From an uncultured Prevotella sp. (GTDB lineage Bacteria > Bacteroidota > Bacteroidia > Bacteroidales > Bacteroidaceae), in contig CAKQMS010000004.1 of NCBI GenBank assembly GCA_934254985.1, forward strand, positions 62,001 to 126,000: 64,000 bases of DNA, in the 5' to 3' direction. Positions within the stretch are counted from its first letter, which is position 1. Every line of letters begins with the position of its first letter. Shown here piece after piece: positions 28,718 to 38,137 of this stretch. Made by a program: the position numbers and the translations under genes. Below the pieces are notes generated by a model. That model searched no databases and was not told the DNA's origin. It saw only the letters and a list, made by a program, of their open reading frames with translations.

Positions 28718-31184
28718 ATGAAGAAACTATTATCGACAATGGTAGCCGCTACCATCGCCTTTACTGCTAACGCACAGGTTAAGAGCAATGGCGGATATCC
28801 AATTACTCCAGTTCCTTTCACATCGGTGAAAGTAGTAGAAAACAGCTTCTGGGGACAGCGCCTTGAAGCAAGCCGCAAGGTTACCATTCCTTTGGCTTTC
28901 AGCAAATGCGAGGAAAGCGGACGATACAAAAACTTTGAGCGCGCCGCACACCCAAGCAAAGACTATAACGTAAACAAAGTAGAACCTTTCTCGTTCGACG
29001 ACACCGACCCTTACAAGACTATCGAGGGTGCAAGCTACATCTTGCAAACTTATCCTAACGCAAAGCTAAAAGCGTATATCGACTCTGTGCTCGACATCAT
29101 AGCTCCTGCACAAGAGGCTGATGGCTATCTATACACAGCTCGCACCATGAACCCTGAGCACCCTCATAGCTGGTCGGGCAAAACTCGATGGTCGAAAGAA
29201 GAAAACTTAAGCCACGAGCTCTACAACCTCGGTCATATGGTAGAAGGTGCCGTAGCTCACTATCAAGCCACAGGCAGCCGCAAGTTCTTGGATATCGCAA
29301 TAAGATATGCCGACTGCGTGGTTCGCGAAGTTGGTCCTAAGGCAGGTCAGGCTTGCGTTGTTCCTGGTCATCAGATTGCCGAGATGGCTCTTTGCCGCTT
29401 GTATCTCGTCACAGGCAACAAGAAATATCTCGACGAGGCAAAGTTCTTCCTCGACTATCGTGGCAAAACTTCCATCAAGCAGCAATATTCTCAGAGCCAT
29501 AAGCCTGTAATTGACCAAGACGAGGCTGTAGGCCATGCCGTTCGTGCCGCATATATGTATGCTGGTATGGCTGATGTTGCAGCTCTCACAGGCGACTCTG
29601 CATATATCCATGCCATCGACAACATCTGGAACAACATCGTCACCAAGAAGCTATATATTACAGGCGGTATCGGAGCTACCTCTCATGGCGAAGCCTTTGG
29701 CAAAAACTATGAGTTGCCTAACATGAGTGCTTATTGCGAGACCTGCGCTGCCATAGGTAATGTATATGTCAACTATCGTCAGTTCTTGCTCCATGGCGAA
29801 TCAAAATATTATGATGTATTGGAGCGCAGCCTCTACAATGGTTTGATTAGTGGCGTATCGCTCGATGGCGGTGGTTTCTTCTACCCTAACCCATTGGAGT
29901 CGCGCGGTCAGCATCAGCGCCAGCCTTGGTTTGGTTGCGCATGTTGCCCAAGCAACATCTGCCGCTTCATCCCTTCATTGCCAGGCTATGTATACGCCGT
30001 TAAGGACAGAAGTCTCTACGTAAACCTCTTCCTCAGCAACTCTTCTCACCTCAAGGTTGCAGGCAAGACCGTTGCTCTTACTCAGAACACAGGCTATCCT
30101 TACGATGGCGACATCCGCATCAATATCGATAAGAATAGCGCAGGCAAATTCGCTATGAAGATCCGTATTCCTGGATGGGTTAAGGGACAGGTAGTGCCAA
30201 CAAACCTCTACAGCTATAGCGACGGCAAGAGATTGGGCTATAGCATCACCGTTAATGGTAAGGGAGTTGGCAACGCCAAGCTCACCGAGGATGGCTATTT
30301 CACTATCGAAAGAAAATGGAAGAAGGGCGACGTAGTGAAAGTTCACTTCGACATGGAGGCTCGCACCGTTAGAGCTAACAACAATGTGGAAGCCGACCGT
30401 GGTATGGTTGAAGTAGAGCGTGGTCCATTGGTATATTGCGCAGAATGGCCAGACAACAAGTTTGATATCAAGACCGTTATCCTCAACCAGGAACCTAAGT
30501 TCACTCTCGGCACCATGGCACTCGACAACTTCATTCCTGCCGACAGCAAGGCTAAGCTCCATGCTTACAAGGAAATCAATATGAAGACCCTCACCACCGA
30601 TGCTCAATGTCTCACATTCGATACAAATGGTCGCCTTGCCACCAAGGATGTTCGCCTCACCCTCATTCCTTACTATGCTTGGTGCCATCGCGGTAGCGGC
30701 GACATGAAGATATGGTTGCCACAGGATATGAAGGCAACAACACCTGCTTTGCCAGCAACATTGGCTTCTACAAGCAAGATAGAGACCTCTTCAAAGATGC
30801 CAGCCATAGAGAGCCTCAACGACCGTTTGGTACCGATGAATGCCGACGACCGCTCGGTTCCTTACACTCATTGGTGGCCAAAGAAGGGTTCTACAGAATG
30901 GATATCATACACCTTCAACGAGGCTGCAGAGGTGAAGAGCTGCACCACCTACTGGTTTGACGACCAGCCTTGGGGGGGGTTGTTCATTGCCAAAGAGCTG
31001 GAAGGTATACTATAAGACTGCCGATGGCTCATGGGCTCCTGTTGCAGATGCCGACAACTATCCTACCGAAAAGGGTAGTTCTTGCACAGTAAACTTCAAG
31101 CCTGTAAAAACCACAGCTCTCAAGCTCGAGGTAGAATTGCCAGCCGATAAGTCTGCCGGCATCTTCGAGTGGAGCGTGAAATAA
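28718..31184 (+). pseudogene. GH127 beta-L-arabinofuranosidase, frameshifted near the 3' end
   Basis: Predicted to release beta-L-arabinofuranose from plant glycans. It has a signal peptide (about residues 1-20) and an alpha/alpha barrel. The metal and nucleophile set is intact: Glu341 and Cys343 (AYCETCAAIG), and Cys409-Cys410 (GCACCPSN), equivalent to Glu338/Cys340/Cys417/Cys418 of HypBA1 from memory. The frame breaks at a run of eight G (30972-30979). With seven G the protein would continue through WGGCSLPKSWKVYYK to 31184, about 821 residues. As written, it ends at 31015 and loses part of a C-terminal accessory domain. The catalytic domain is complete, so activity may remain. A homopolymer assembly error or slippage-based variation are the alternatives. 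Confidence 0.85.
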
Positions 31185-31188
31185 GCGA

Positions 31189-31290
31189 CTAGTCGCATAC
31201 CCAATTACGAATAGTCGCATGCCCAATTACGACCAATCGCATACCCAATTACGAATAATCGCATGCCCAATTACGAATAGCCGCATTTTA
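31189..31290. repeat. Tandem array of 22-bp units, copy 2
   Basis: Four units (31189-31210, 31211-31232, 31233-31254, 31255-31276) share ATCGCATGCCCAATTACGA or close variants, with a partial fifth. The array starts 5 bases after the GH127 stop. It has the same period as the array at 8319-8417. Confidence 0.88.
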
Positions 31291-31300
31291 TATTTAAGCC

Positions 31301-31361
31301 AAGCGCCAGCCCAGTCCCCCTTGGGTTGCGTTCGTCGCAGCTCGGCTGCGTCGCTTTCCCT
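31301..31361. repeat. GC-rich dispersed element, copy 2
   Basis: Nearly identical to 27288-27346, with two or three extra bases in the CCAGTCCCCC part. Confidence 0.85.
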
Positions 31362-31377
31362 CGTTCCCTCTCACAAC

Positions 31378-31411
31378 AAAGCCCACCCAGAGTTTCCTCT
31401 GGGTGGGCTTT
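31378..31411. terminator. Terminator between GH127 and the GT2 gene
   Basis: A 15-bp perfect stem (31378-31392 with 31397-31411) has a TTTC loop. It is GC-rich and sits between two convergent genes. Confidence 0.85.
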
Positions 31412-31447
31412 GTCTCTTCTATCCCCCTATCTCTTATCTTATCCCAA

Positions 31448-32224
31448 TCACTTTATCGCCTGTCTTATCACAAACCACAGATGCATTATCACCGTTGGTA
31501 TCAAGCCATAATGCTTGCTCATAACCTTGAATCTCTCTTTCAGCGAAGCCTTATGGTTTTTATTTGTCATGCCTCCATCAAGGTAATTAGCCACCACGAA
31601 GCCTACATTCCTCATTGGCAACCCTCTACGCTTAGCCTCGCGCATTATCCTTATACACCAATCAACATCGGCACTAAAGCGATAATCAAGGTTATATGGT
31701 GTCTGTTTTGCCAAGTCGATACGAGCATAGAAAGCCTGATGACACACCAGCATACCATGCATAAACGAGCGCCAAGTGAGCTTCTTTGGTGCCGCAAGCC
31801 TACGATGGCAGATAAAGTTGCCCTCAGCATCCACGATATCGGTATCGCCATATAGCACACCAGGCATCGCCTCGCCATCGCCAACGGCTCCTCCTACACC
31901 TTCCAGAGTATCTGCATTAGGCAGCGTATCTCCAGCATTCAGAAACAGCACATAGTCGCCAGTAGCCATCTTCAATCCTTTGTTCATGGCATCATAAAGT
32001 CCCTTATCAGGCTCCGACACCACCACAACATCATGCAGACAATCCTCGTCGGCATCATTCTCGCGCTTATATTCTTGCGCCATCTTCACCGTACCATCTT
32101 TCGAAGCACCATCAACGATGATATGCTCCACATACTGGTAAGTCTGCTCCCACACACTATCCAAGGTGCGTTGCAAACATTCCTCGGCATTATAGGTTAT
32201 AGTTATTATCGAAAATTTTATCAT
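31448..32224 (-). CDS. Glycosyltransferase family 2
   Basis: GT-A fold sugar transferase of 258 residues, cytoplasmic face of the membrane. It begins FSIITITYNAEECLQRTLDSV and contains IIVDGASKDGT. The donor-binding stretch DKGLYDAMNKGLKMATGDYVLFLNAGD includes the metal-binding acidic motif. It resembles WcaA/WcaE-type enzymes of exopolysaccharide assembly. It follows the GT4 gene by 44 bases in a two-gene leftward unit. The sugar donor and acceptor cannot be deduced. Confidence 0.88.
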   Translation of the reverse strand: MIKFSIITITYNAEECLQRTLDSVWEQTYQYVEHIIVDGASKDGTVKMAQEYKRENDADEDCLHDVVVVSEPDKGLYDAMNKGLKMATGDYVLFLNAGDTLPNADTLEGVGGAVGDGEAMPGVLYGDTDIVDAEGNFICHRRLAAPKKLTWRSFMHGMLVCHQAFYARIDLAKQTPYNLDYRFSADVDWCIRIMREAKRRGLPMRNVGFVVANYLDGGMTNKNHKASLKERFKVMSKHYGLIPTVIMHLWFVIRQAIK

Positions 32225-32268
32225 TTATAAATAGAAAATTACAAACTCTTTTATTTCATCTCCTTATG

Positions 32269-33522
32269 CTATGCCTGTAAACCAGAAATCTCGTTATACA
32301 ATTTTATATACTGGTTGGCAACCACACTTTGTGAGAAGTTCTTCATCACATTCTTGCGCAATTCCGTACGTTTCACCTCAGCATCAAAAGCCCACAATAT
32401 GCCATTTGCCAAGTCTTCAGCCGACTTATATTCCGCCAAATATCCTGTATGCTTATGCTCTATGATATCCTGCTGTCCACTACCAGCAAACGATACCGGC
32501 ATACAGCCACAAGCCTGTGCCTCAATAAGAGTCTGCCCAAAAGTCTCATATAGCGATGACGACACGGCAACATCTGCAGCAGAATATAGCTTTGCCAGTT
32601 CTGATTCACCATTTATCTTGCCAAGCCAAACACTCTGTATAGCGATATCTTCTAACACCGTTTCATCCTTGCAACCGCCAAACACCATAAGCAACATATC
32701 GGTAGCCATCTCCGGCTTTCGTTCTGCAATAATTCGTAAAGCCTGTTTTAGATATTCGAAACCCTTTATTGGAGCATCTATGCGAGCAGCACCAAATACC
32801 ACAATTTTCTTATTGCCGCCAATATTGAAATGGTCGCGAGCCTCTATCTTGTCTTTTATCGGAAAACGAGATAGCGAAATGGAGTTGGGAATCACCTTCA
32901 CAACATTCTTTCCCACCATCTTACTCCTCAAAGCCCTTTCTGCAAGCCATTTGCTTACAGCTACGTAAGTCACCTTACCATCCATAACCTTTATTTTCTT
33001 CGAGAATACTCTATGTGCAAGATCGTTCTTACCAGGGAAACGCAAGAACTGACACTCCCTGCATTCAGTTTCATACCTATCACACTCGTAGGCGTGATGA
33101 CAAATTGCCGTTAGCTCCCACATATCGTGCATCGTCCACACCACAGGTTTACCGCTTTTCAGTATCTTTTTTATCACACGTAGCGACAAGAAGCCTTGGT
33201 TTATCCAATGCAAATGTATGATATCCGCTTCTTGAAATTCTGTCGACTTAGTGATATCAATACCAGTATTTGCTATCGAGACTGTAAAAAGATTATTACG
33301 GCTAAAAAGGTTGTTAACCCAAATCACAAGGCGTTCGAAAGCAAAGTTCCAACTTTTCTTAAGCCATCCACCTATCGAAGCTACAAAAATATTGTCGCTC
33401 TCCTTTTCCATAACGAGCATCTTAGCCGAAACCCCGTTGTTAATCAAGGCTTCAGTCAATCTGTTTGCGGCGATAGCCGCACCGCCAGTCTTCTCGCTTG
33501 TATTTACAATAAGTACTTTCAT
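32269..33522 (-). CDS. Glycosyltransferase family 4
   Basis: GT-B retaining transferase, 417 residues. The N-terminal domain opens with MKVLIVNTSEKTGGAAIAANRL. It has IHLHWINQGFLS and a WTMHDMWELTAICHHAYEC segment common in wcaC-like enzymes. The C-terminal domain has VFGAARIDAPIKGFEYL and the E-x7-E type motif SSLYETFGQTLIEAQACG. It probably adds a sugar to a cell-surface glycan together with the downstream GT2. A complete promoter precedes it. Confidence 0.9.
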   Translation of the reverse strand: MKVLIVNTSEKTGGAAIAANRLTEALINNGVSAKMLVMEKESDNIFVASIGGWLKKSWNFAFERLVIWVNNLFSRNNLFTVSIANTGIDITKSTEFQEADIIHLHWINQGFLSLRVIKKILKSGKPVVWTMHDMWELTAICHHAYECDRYETECRECQFLRFPGKNDLAHRVFSKKIKVMDGKVTYVAVSKWLAERALRSKMVGKNVVKVIPNSISLSRFPIKDKIEARDHFNIGGNKKIVVFGAARIDAPIKGFEYLKQALRIIAERKPEMATDMLLMVFGGCKDETVLEDIAIQSVWLGKINGESELAKLYSAADVAVSSSLYETFGQTLIEAQACGCMPVSFAGSGQQDIIEHKHTGYLAEYKSAEDLANGILWAFDAEVKRTELRKNVMKNFSQSVVANQYIKLYNEISGLQA

Positions 33523-33539
33523 TTGTTTTATGCTTTATG

Positions 33540-33570
33540 CAAAAGTAATCGAAAAGTACGAAACAGCAAA
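33540..33570 (-). promoter_or_regulatory. Full Bacteroidetes promoter of the GT4-GT2 unit
   Basis: Read on the minus strand: TTTG (33570-33567), 19 bases, TACTTTTG (33547-33540). It lies 18 bases before the start at 33522. Confidence 0.8.
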
Positions 33571-33812
33571 GAGAAAAGATGAAAAAGAAAGCTCTTTTAC
33601 CACAATCTCTACACCTATTATATATATAAGCCACTATCCTTGCCCATATTGGAAGAAACGGCATTACGTATTTTAACAGAATGAAAGCAAAAGCGCATAA
33701 TTACTTAACATTTATTAGTTGTGTACGAACACACATGTTTGACATACATCAAGAAAGTGCATATCTCATGAATATTGTTATCAAAATGCTTGGTAGGAAT
33801 CAAAAAAGTAAC

Positions 33813-33820
33813 TACCTTTG
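33813..33820 (+). promoter_or_regulatory. Promoter -7 box of a candidate small RNA
   Basis: TACCTTTG matches TAnnTTTG; a weak CTTG lies about 20 bases upstream. No gene starts downstream on this strand before the convergent genes. Confidence 0.65.
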
Positions 33821-33825
33821 CATCG

Positions 33826-34018
33826 TCAAAAGGTTAATAGATTGTTTAGGTTAGTAGTAATAGATTTAGGTTTTTAGTTATTAGGTTTAAGGTAGATTTG
33901 ATAGATTGTTTAACGGGAAACAACGGAAATCGTGAGATTACCGTTTGATTTGAAAAGGATTTTTAGTTAAACATAGGCTTTTACGCTGTGGCTCGTGGTG
34001 AGTCGCAGCGTATTTTTT
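33826..34018 (+). ncRNA. Candidate small RNA of about 190 nt
   Basis: It runs from about 6 bases after a TACCTTTG box to a terminator. It has no ATG-initiated ORF of meaningful size. The 5' part is rich in TTAG/TTTAG words and looks single-stranded. The centre forms a hairpin, AACGG (33922-33926) with CCGTT (33941-33945) and AATC with GATT, closed by a GTGA loop. The 3' end is the terminator described next. It could be an orphan regulatory RNA or a divergent 6S-like RNA; I could not match it to a known family. Confidence 0.6.
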
Positions 34019-34019
34019 T
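33982..34019 (+). terminator. Terminator of the candidate small RNA
   Basis: TACGCTG (33982-33988) pairs with CAGCGTA (34006-34012), with an inner GCTC/GAGT, followed by seven T. Confidence 0.85.
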
Positions 34020-34030
34020 ATGTAGCATAT

Positions 34031-34101
34031 AAAAAAAGAACACGAACCTCACTCTATCCATCGAATATATTTCAATTCGATTCATGAGATTCGTGTTCCC
34101 T
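34031..34101. repeat. About 70-bp palindromic element, copy 1
   Basis: Outer arms GAACACGAA (34038-34046) and TTCGTGTTC (34090-34098) enclose CGAATATATTTCAATTCG. A diverged copy is at 42620-42695. The element could fold into one long hairpin. It is not linked to a transposase. Confidence 0.8.
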
Positions 34102-34140
34102 AAGCTGAATGAAGAGTGCAAATAATTATATGGCTATTGA

Positions 34141-34170
34141 ATTCTTCACTCTTCGTTCTTCACTCTTCAC
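34141..34170 (-). repeat. 30-bp GTGAAG element after a stop codon
   Basis: The reverse complement is identical over 30 bases to 27841-27870. It directly follows the stop codon of the leftward gene at 34171-34857, in the same orientation relative to that gene as the ispF copy. Confidence 0.9.
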
Positions 34171-34857
34171 TTATTTCACCACAATCTTTCCCTTAGCCTT
34201 GCTGCCACTAACAGAATATACGTAGAGACCAGGCTTTAGAGCAGATAGCGAGAGAGAGCCATTGGCAGAAGCCACATTCCATTTAGCAACCTCAGCACCA
34301 GAAACAGTAGCGAGACTGATGGTACGTGGAGCTGCAGTAGCGAAGCTATAGTTCAATGCACCATTAGCGAAAGAAACTTTCTCGTTGTCTGTCTCGATGT
34401 TGTTTACGCCAAGCACCTCCTTGTCGTTGGTGACAACGAGAGTCATAGTAATCTTTGTAGTGCTCTCTTTGCCTGTGACAAAAGCTGAGATATCATAATT
34501 AAAGGTTACGGTATTCTCGTAAAAGCCACCTGGCTCCAACAGCAAGCTAATAGGCTTATTAGCCTCCAAATCTTGAGATCTTGTGAAACTACTACCAACA
34601 GCGCAACTTCCACCATAGCAGAATTGGAATGGCTTTGTAGAGCTTGCCTTAATCGTAACATTAGCATTCTCTGTGCTCTTTATACTAACATCAGGGAAAA
34701 AAGCATAGCATCCGTCTTCCAACATTGAAGGATCACACTTAGAGGTTGTAAAAGTTTCACCCGGCGCTATCTCCTTACCATCGCAAACGAACGAAAGCTG
34801 AGCGTGAGCTGTTATGGCGAGAGCCAAAAAAGCTACAATCGAAAAAAGTTTCTTCAT
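34171..34857 (-). CDS. Secreted protein of unknown function with C-terminal sorting tail
   Basis: 228 residues with a signal peptide ending at about AHAQ. The mature part has cysteines spaced as in TTSKCDPSMLEDGCYAFF and FCYGGSCAVG and is predicted mainly beta. The last about 80 residues (NNIETDNEKVSFANGALNYSF to LKPGLYVYSVSGSKAKGKIVVK) have the layout of a type IX sorting domain. The call of export by the PorU/PorV machinery is inferred. It is the last gene of a leftward operon after the Omp28-type lipoprotein, 15 bases apart. I do not recognise the N-terminal domain. Confidence 0.75.
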   Translation of the reverse strand: MKKLFSIVAFLALAITAHAQLSFVCDGKEIAPGETFTTSKCDPSMLEDGCYAFFPDVSIKSTENANVTIKASSTKPFQFCYGGSCAVGSSFTRSQDLEANKPISLLLEPGGFYENTVTFNYDISAFVTGKESTTKITMTLVVTNDKEVLGVNNIETDNEKVSFANGALNYSFATAAPRTISLATVSGAEVAKWNVASANGSLSLSALKPGLYVYSVSGSKAKGKIVVK

Positions 34858-34872
34858 CTTCTTATATTTTTA

Positions 34873-35709
34873 TTATTTCACAACCTCAGCCTTCTGTGCC
34901 TGTAATACTCCGTCCTTGTCGTTGTATACAAAGGCTACAATATGAAGGTTGGCTGCATTCCAGTTATCCTTAATTGCTATAGAAGCAGTCTTTTTTTGGT
35001 TTATCTGTGGCATCAAAGTCACATCTTCGCCCCATGTGCCATTCACGGCAGCACGATATACATGATTTTGAACATAGTCCTTCTTCAAAGAGCCATGATC
35101 AATCTGCGATGCTACGATGCCATCTTCAACAACCCAAAGCTGCAACTTACCCTTCATATCAGCATAAGGCTTCAGTTCTACGTTAATATCAATCTCGTTG
35201 GCTGCGTTTACACGAGCAGCAAGGTCGATATCAAGATTTGTTGGGCGCTGAATCTCCTCATAGATGTTAGTATCCCATGTTCCTGATGTCAGAGTAGCAA
35301 CACTTCCTCTACGATCGAATACAGCACAAGGGTATCCTAATGCGTCAAGGTCTCCCCATTTGTTTGCATACTCTTCGCCTTCTGGCTGCTTCAAGCCTAC
35401 AGGGAAGTACTTATTAGTTTCATCTTCTCCAATAGCGAAAGAACCTGCATGAATACCCACAGCAATAAGGTTGCTACCATACTGCTCCGACAATGCAGCA
35501 AGAGCCTTGTGAGCATCAGGACAGTTGGTACACTTCTGACCAGTAAACTCCTCAACAAGCACATTGCGCTTGCTCTCCTGTGCAGGCATCTCTACGAAGC
35601 GCTCGTTTTCGTCAAGCTCGTCGCAAGCTGTGAATCCGAAGGCAAGAACAGAAGCCACGGCAGCAATGCCGAGGATTGATTTCTTTATATTAAATAATGT
35701 ATGTATCAT
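34873..35709 (-). CDS. Omp28-related lipoprotein with CxxC motif
   Basis: 278 residues. The signal sequence ends in the lipobox FTAC, so it is a lipoprotein. A thioredoxin-like region follows with VLVEEFTGQKCTNCPDAHKALAAL, where CTNC occupies the redox-site position, and a beta-rich C-terminal half. It matches the Omp28/outer-membrane lipoprotein family of Bacteroidetes. It sits in an operon with a TlpA-like protein, a DUF6029 barrel and a sorting-tail protein, suggesting a joint envelope function. Actual thiol-exchange activity is unproven. Confidence 0.82.
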   Translation of the reverse strand: MIHTLFNIKKSILGIAAVASVLAFGFTACDELDENERFVEMPAQESKRNVLVEEFTGQKCTNCPDAHKALAALSEQYGSNLIAVGIHAGSFAIGEDETNKYFPVGLKQPEGEEYANKWGDLDALGYPCAVFDRRGSVATLTSGTWDTNIYEEIQRPTNLDIDLAARVNAANEIDINVELKPYADMKGKLQLWVVEDGIVASQIDHGSLKKDYVQNHVYRAAVNGTWGEDVTLMPQINQKKTASIAIKDNWNAANLHIVAFVYNDKDGVLQAQKAEVVK

Positions 35710-35730
35710 AATATTTGCTCAACCTTGATA

Positions 35731-37398
35731 TTAGAAAGTATAATTGTACGAAACGTTAAGACCCTTGCTTGCAGGCACATAACGGCACACACCACCCGAA
35801 CAGTTATATCCAGCACGTGTCTTGCCATAGCCTACCATTAGGCGGTGAGCCTTAAACGAAGCTGTGACAGAAGCCATATAATAATGGATGTCTGTCTCGC
35901 CAGTATTCCACATATCGCTCACGGTGAACATCAAGTAAGGAAGTGCAGAAAGCTCAACAAGTCCATAAGCCCAGTCGCCCTGGTCTTCGCTTGTAGAGAG
36001 ATACTGCAATTCTCCACGCAGAGTATATCTCTTGCTAATCTGATACTTACCCTCAGCAACACCGATATTCGACTTAATCACGCCACCCTTACCTTCGATG
36101 ACGGTCTTGTTGTAATACTGATTCATGTACATGAGGTTGAGCTTAAACGATTTGCTCATCTTCTTCTCCATCTGCACATTGATATCCTGGTAGTATAGTC
36201 CACCCATCTTGAAGAAGCCTGTGGTATAGCCTTCAGTACCACGAAGAGTAGTACCATACAATGGTTCTACAGGGTCTTTGTCCAATCCGCGGATATGGCT
36301 CACGTTGAGCTTAAGCTTTGTACCATACTTACCACCAAGGAGTGTGTGGCGCTTGAAGTTATATCCAAACTCGCCCTGGAAAGCCCACTCGCCAGGAGCT
36401 GCCTGTGTGGCATAAGGATAAAGAGCTGCAAGAGCATAAGTATGCTGATAAGCAAAAGCAGGCATATTGTTGAGGAATGCCGAAGTACCGGTAGTAAAAC
36501 GGTTAGAGCGGAATGCCATATCCTCGCTACGCTTAGCCTGGAGCAAAGCGCTTACACCTCTGTTAGAATAAGAAGCTGATACCAACACCGCATTACCGCG
36601 ACGATAGATATATCCATTGTCGGCAGAAGGGTCCTGTGTGCGCCAAGCATATTCAGCCAAGAAGTTGTAGTTGCCAGTCTGCAAACTTGATCTCAAGTCG
36701 AAAGCATGAACCGACATAGGCAACTCCAAGCGGTTGTTAGAACCTGTTGCAAAGATTGTCTTGTCCTTATTCTGGTCGTAGTCGAGATATACATACGAGC
36801 CACCAATCATCCAAGTGATGTTCTTATCACGCAAAGACTTGATATACTGGTCGAGGTTTATCTCAAGGTCAGTACCTGTAAGCATCTGGTCGGTATCCCA
36901 ATCCCAGTAGCGGCGCTGCACACCACCAAGGAATTTAAACTGTACACCCTTCAATGCGCTAACATTCAAGCGTGCACCACGAATGGCGTTGTCGATACCG
37001 AGACTTCGCTCCTCGTAGGTACGGAAGATGAGTCCGCTACCAAACTGGTCGTAGAAATCACCTACTGTCAAGTCCACACCATTATTGCTCTTAAACTTGG
37101 CATATACATGTGGCACACCCCATCCCTTGAATCCTGGTTCAAAACCTGGCAATGGATGTTCGTTGTATTCGAAACGCACGCCAGCCTCTACATTTTTGCT
37201 ATCGAGGCTAATATCGGCATAAGTATTTGTCAGCACATCATCCTTGTATGTGCCAGTTCCGAGCTTCTTGTCTTCTTGTGGAACCAAGATATCGCTCTGT
37301 ATGCTTCCGTGTATAGCGATGCCATCATTGCTCTGTGCGTTGGCATTAGCCACCGACATCATGGCAACAAGCAAGGAAGCGTAGAAAGAATATTTCAT
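35731..37398 (-). CDS. DUF6029 outer-membrane beta-barrel protein
   Basis: 555 residues with a signal peptide ending near ANANAQS. The protein is built of alternating hydrophobic/aromatic strands with Gly-rich turns, for example GVDLTVGDFYDQFGSGLIFRTYEERSLGIDNAIRGARL. It ends in a barrel-closing Phe (LNVSYNYTF). It corresponds to the DUF6029 family, common and uncharacterised in Bacteroidales. It lies between the TlpA-like gene and the Omp28-type lipoprotein on one leftward transcript. A role as channel or docking protein for them is possible but not shown. Confidence 0.8.
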   Translation of the reverse strand: MKYSFYASLLVAMMSVANANAQSNDGIAIHGSIQSDILVPQEDKKLGTGTYKDDVLTNTYADISLDSKNVEAGVRFEYNEHPLPGFEPGFKGWGVPHVYAKFKSNNGVDLTVGDFYDQFGSGLIFRTYEERSLGIDNAIRGARLNVSALKGVQFKFLGGVQRRYWDWDTDQMLTGTDLEINLDQYIKSLRDKNITWMIGGSYVYLDYDQNKDKTIFATGSNNRLELPMSVHAFDLRSSLQTGNYNFLAEYAWRTQDPSADNGYIYRRGNAVLVSASYSNRGVSALLQAKRSEDMAFRSNRFTTGTSAFLNNMPAFAYQHTYALAALYPYATQAAPGEWAFQGEFGYNFKRHTLLGGKYGTKLKLNVSHIRGLDKDPVEPLYGTTLRGTEGYTTGFFKMGGLYYQDINVQMEKKMSKSFKLNLMYMNQYYNKTVIEGKGGVIKSNIGVAEGKYQISKRYTLRGELQYLSTSEDQGDWAYGLVELSALPYLMFTVSDMWNTGETDIHYYMASVTASFKAHRLMVGYGKTRAGYNCSGGVCRYVPASKGLNVSYNYTF

Positions 37399-37445
37399 AG
37401 AAACCTTTTATGTGTCTTATATATATAATAAGGTGTAGATAGTGC

Positions 37446-37937
37446 TTACTTCTTCACCAACTCTCTAACCTTTTCGATAAGATGCTGTTCGCCACCCTCG
37501 GTATATCCGCTGCGCGACTCAACAATCTTACCATCACCACCGATGATGAATACGTGAGGAATCATCTGCACGCCCATAGCACGACGGAATTCGCTGTTAG
37601 GGTCGAGCAACACTTCGTACTCCCACTCTTCTCCATCTACGAGAGGCTTAACCTTATTAATATTCTGCGCTTGGTCAATAGAAATAGCTACCACCTTAAC
37701 GCCTGTCTCTTCCTGCCACTCCTCATACTGCTCGTGGATAGCCTTGAGCTCACGGTTGCATGGCTTACACCATGTAGCAAAGAAACTGATAATGAAAGGT
37801 TTGCCATCGTTGTTGAGTGTCGATGTGTCTACAGTCTTGCCGTCGAGAGTTTTCAACTTTACAGAAGGAAGCTGTGCAAACAAGCTTGTGCAAGTCATCA
37901 TAAGCACAAGCAGAGAAAAGATTCTAAACTTTTTCAT
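37446..37937 (-). CDS. TlpA-like thiol-disulfide protein
   Basis: Periplasmic thioredoxin-fold protein of 163 residues from the chosen start. It has a signal peptide (MKKFRIFSLLVLMMTCTSLFAQ) and the active site FFATWCKPCNREL. The cis-Pro region is GVQMIPHVFIIGGDGKI. A longer frame begins at 37988, but that ATG lies upstream of a TAATTTTG promoter box, so the ATG at 37937 is preferred. It is the first gene of the operon with DUF6029 and Omp28. Together they could serve redox maintenance of exported proteins. Confidence 0.87.
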   Translation of the reverse strand: MKKFRIFSLLVLMMTCTSLFAQLPSVKLKTLDGKTVDTSTLNNDGKPFIISFFATWCKPCNRELKAIHEQYEEWQEETGVKVVAISIDQAQNINKVKPLVDGEEWEYEVLLDPNSEFRRAMGVQMIPHVFIIGGDGKIVESRSGYTEGGEQHLIEKVRELVKK

Positions 37938-37975
37938 ATCGATGTATTTTTTATTATAATTCGTAATTACTGATG

Positions 37976-37983
37976 CAAAATTA
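37976..37983 (-). promoter_or_regulatory. Promoter -7 box of the tlpA-DUF6029-omp28 operon
   Basis: The minus strand reads TAATTTTG. The predicted start of transcription near 37970 gives a leader of about 33 bases to the ATG at 37937. Confidence 0.6.
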
Positions 37984-38111
37984 CTCATTTTTTATCAAAC
38001 ATATATCAAAACTAACACAAATTCGTTACTTATTTACCATTTTTGGCAATACCAACCAGTTCCAACTAATGTTTTATTGATTTTAGCCCCCTATAGCTGA
38101 CATTATTTTAT

Positions 38112-38119
38112 TACCTTTG
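38112..38119 (+). promoter_or_regulatory. Promoter -7 box of the DUF6080-like gene
   Basis: TACCTTTG fits TAnnTTTG. The TTG at 38117 that opens the long frame is part of this box, so translation must start later. Confidence 0.65.
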
Positions 38120-38137
38120 CATTCAAAGAATAAACAC

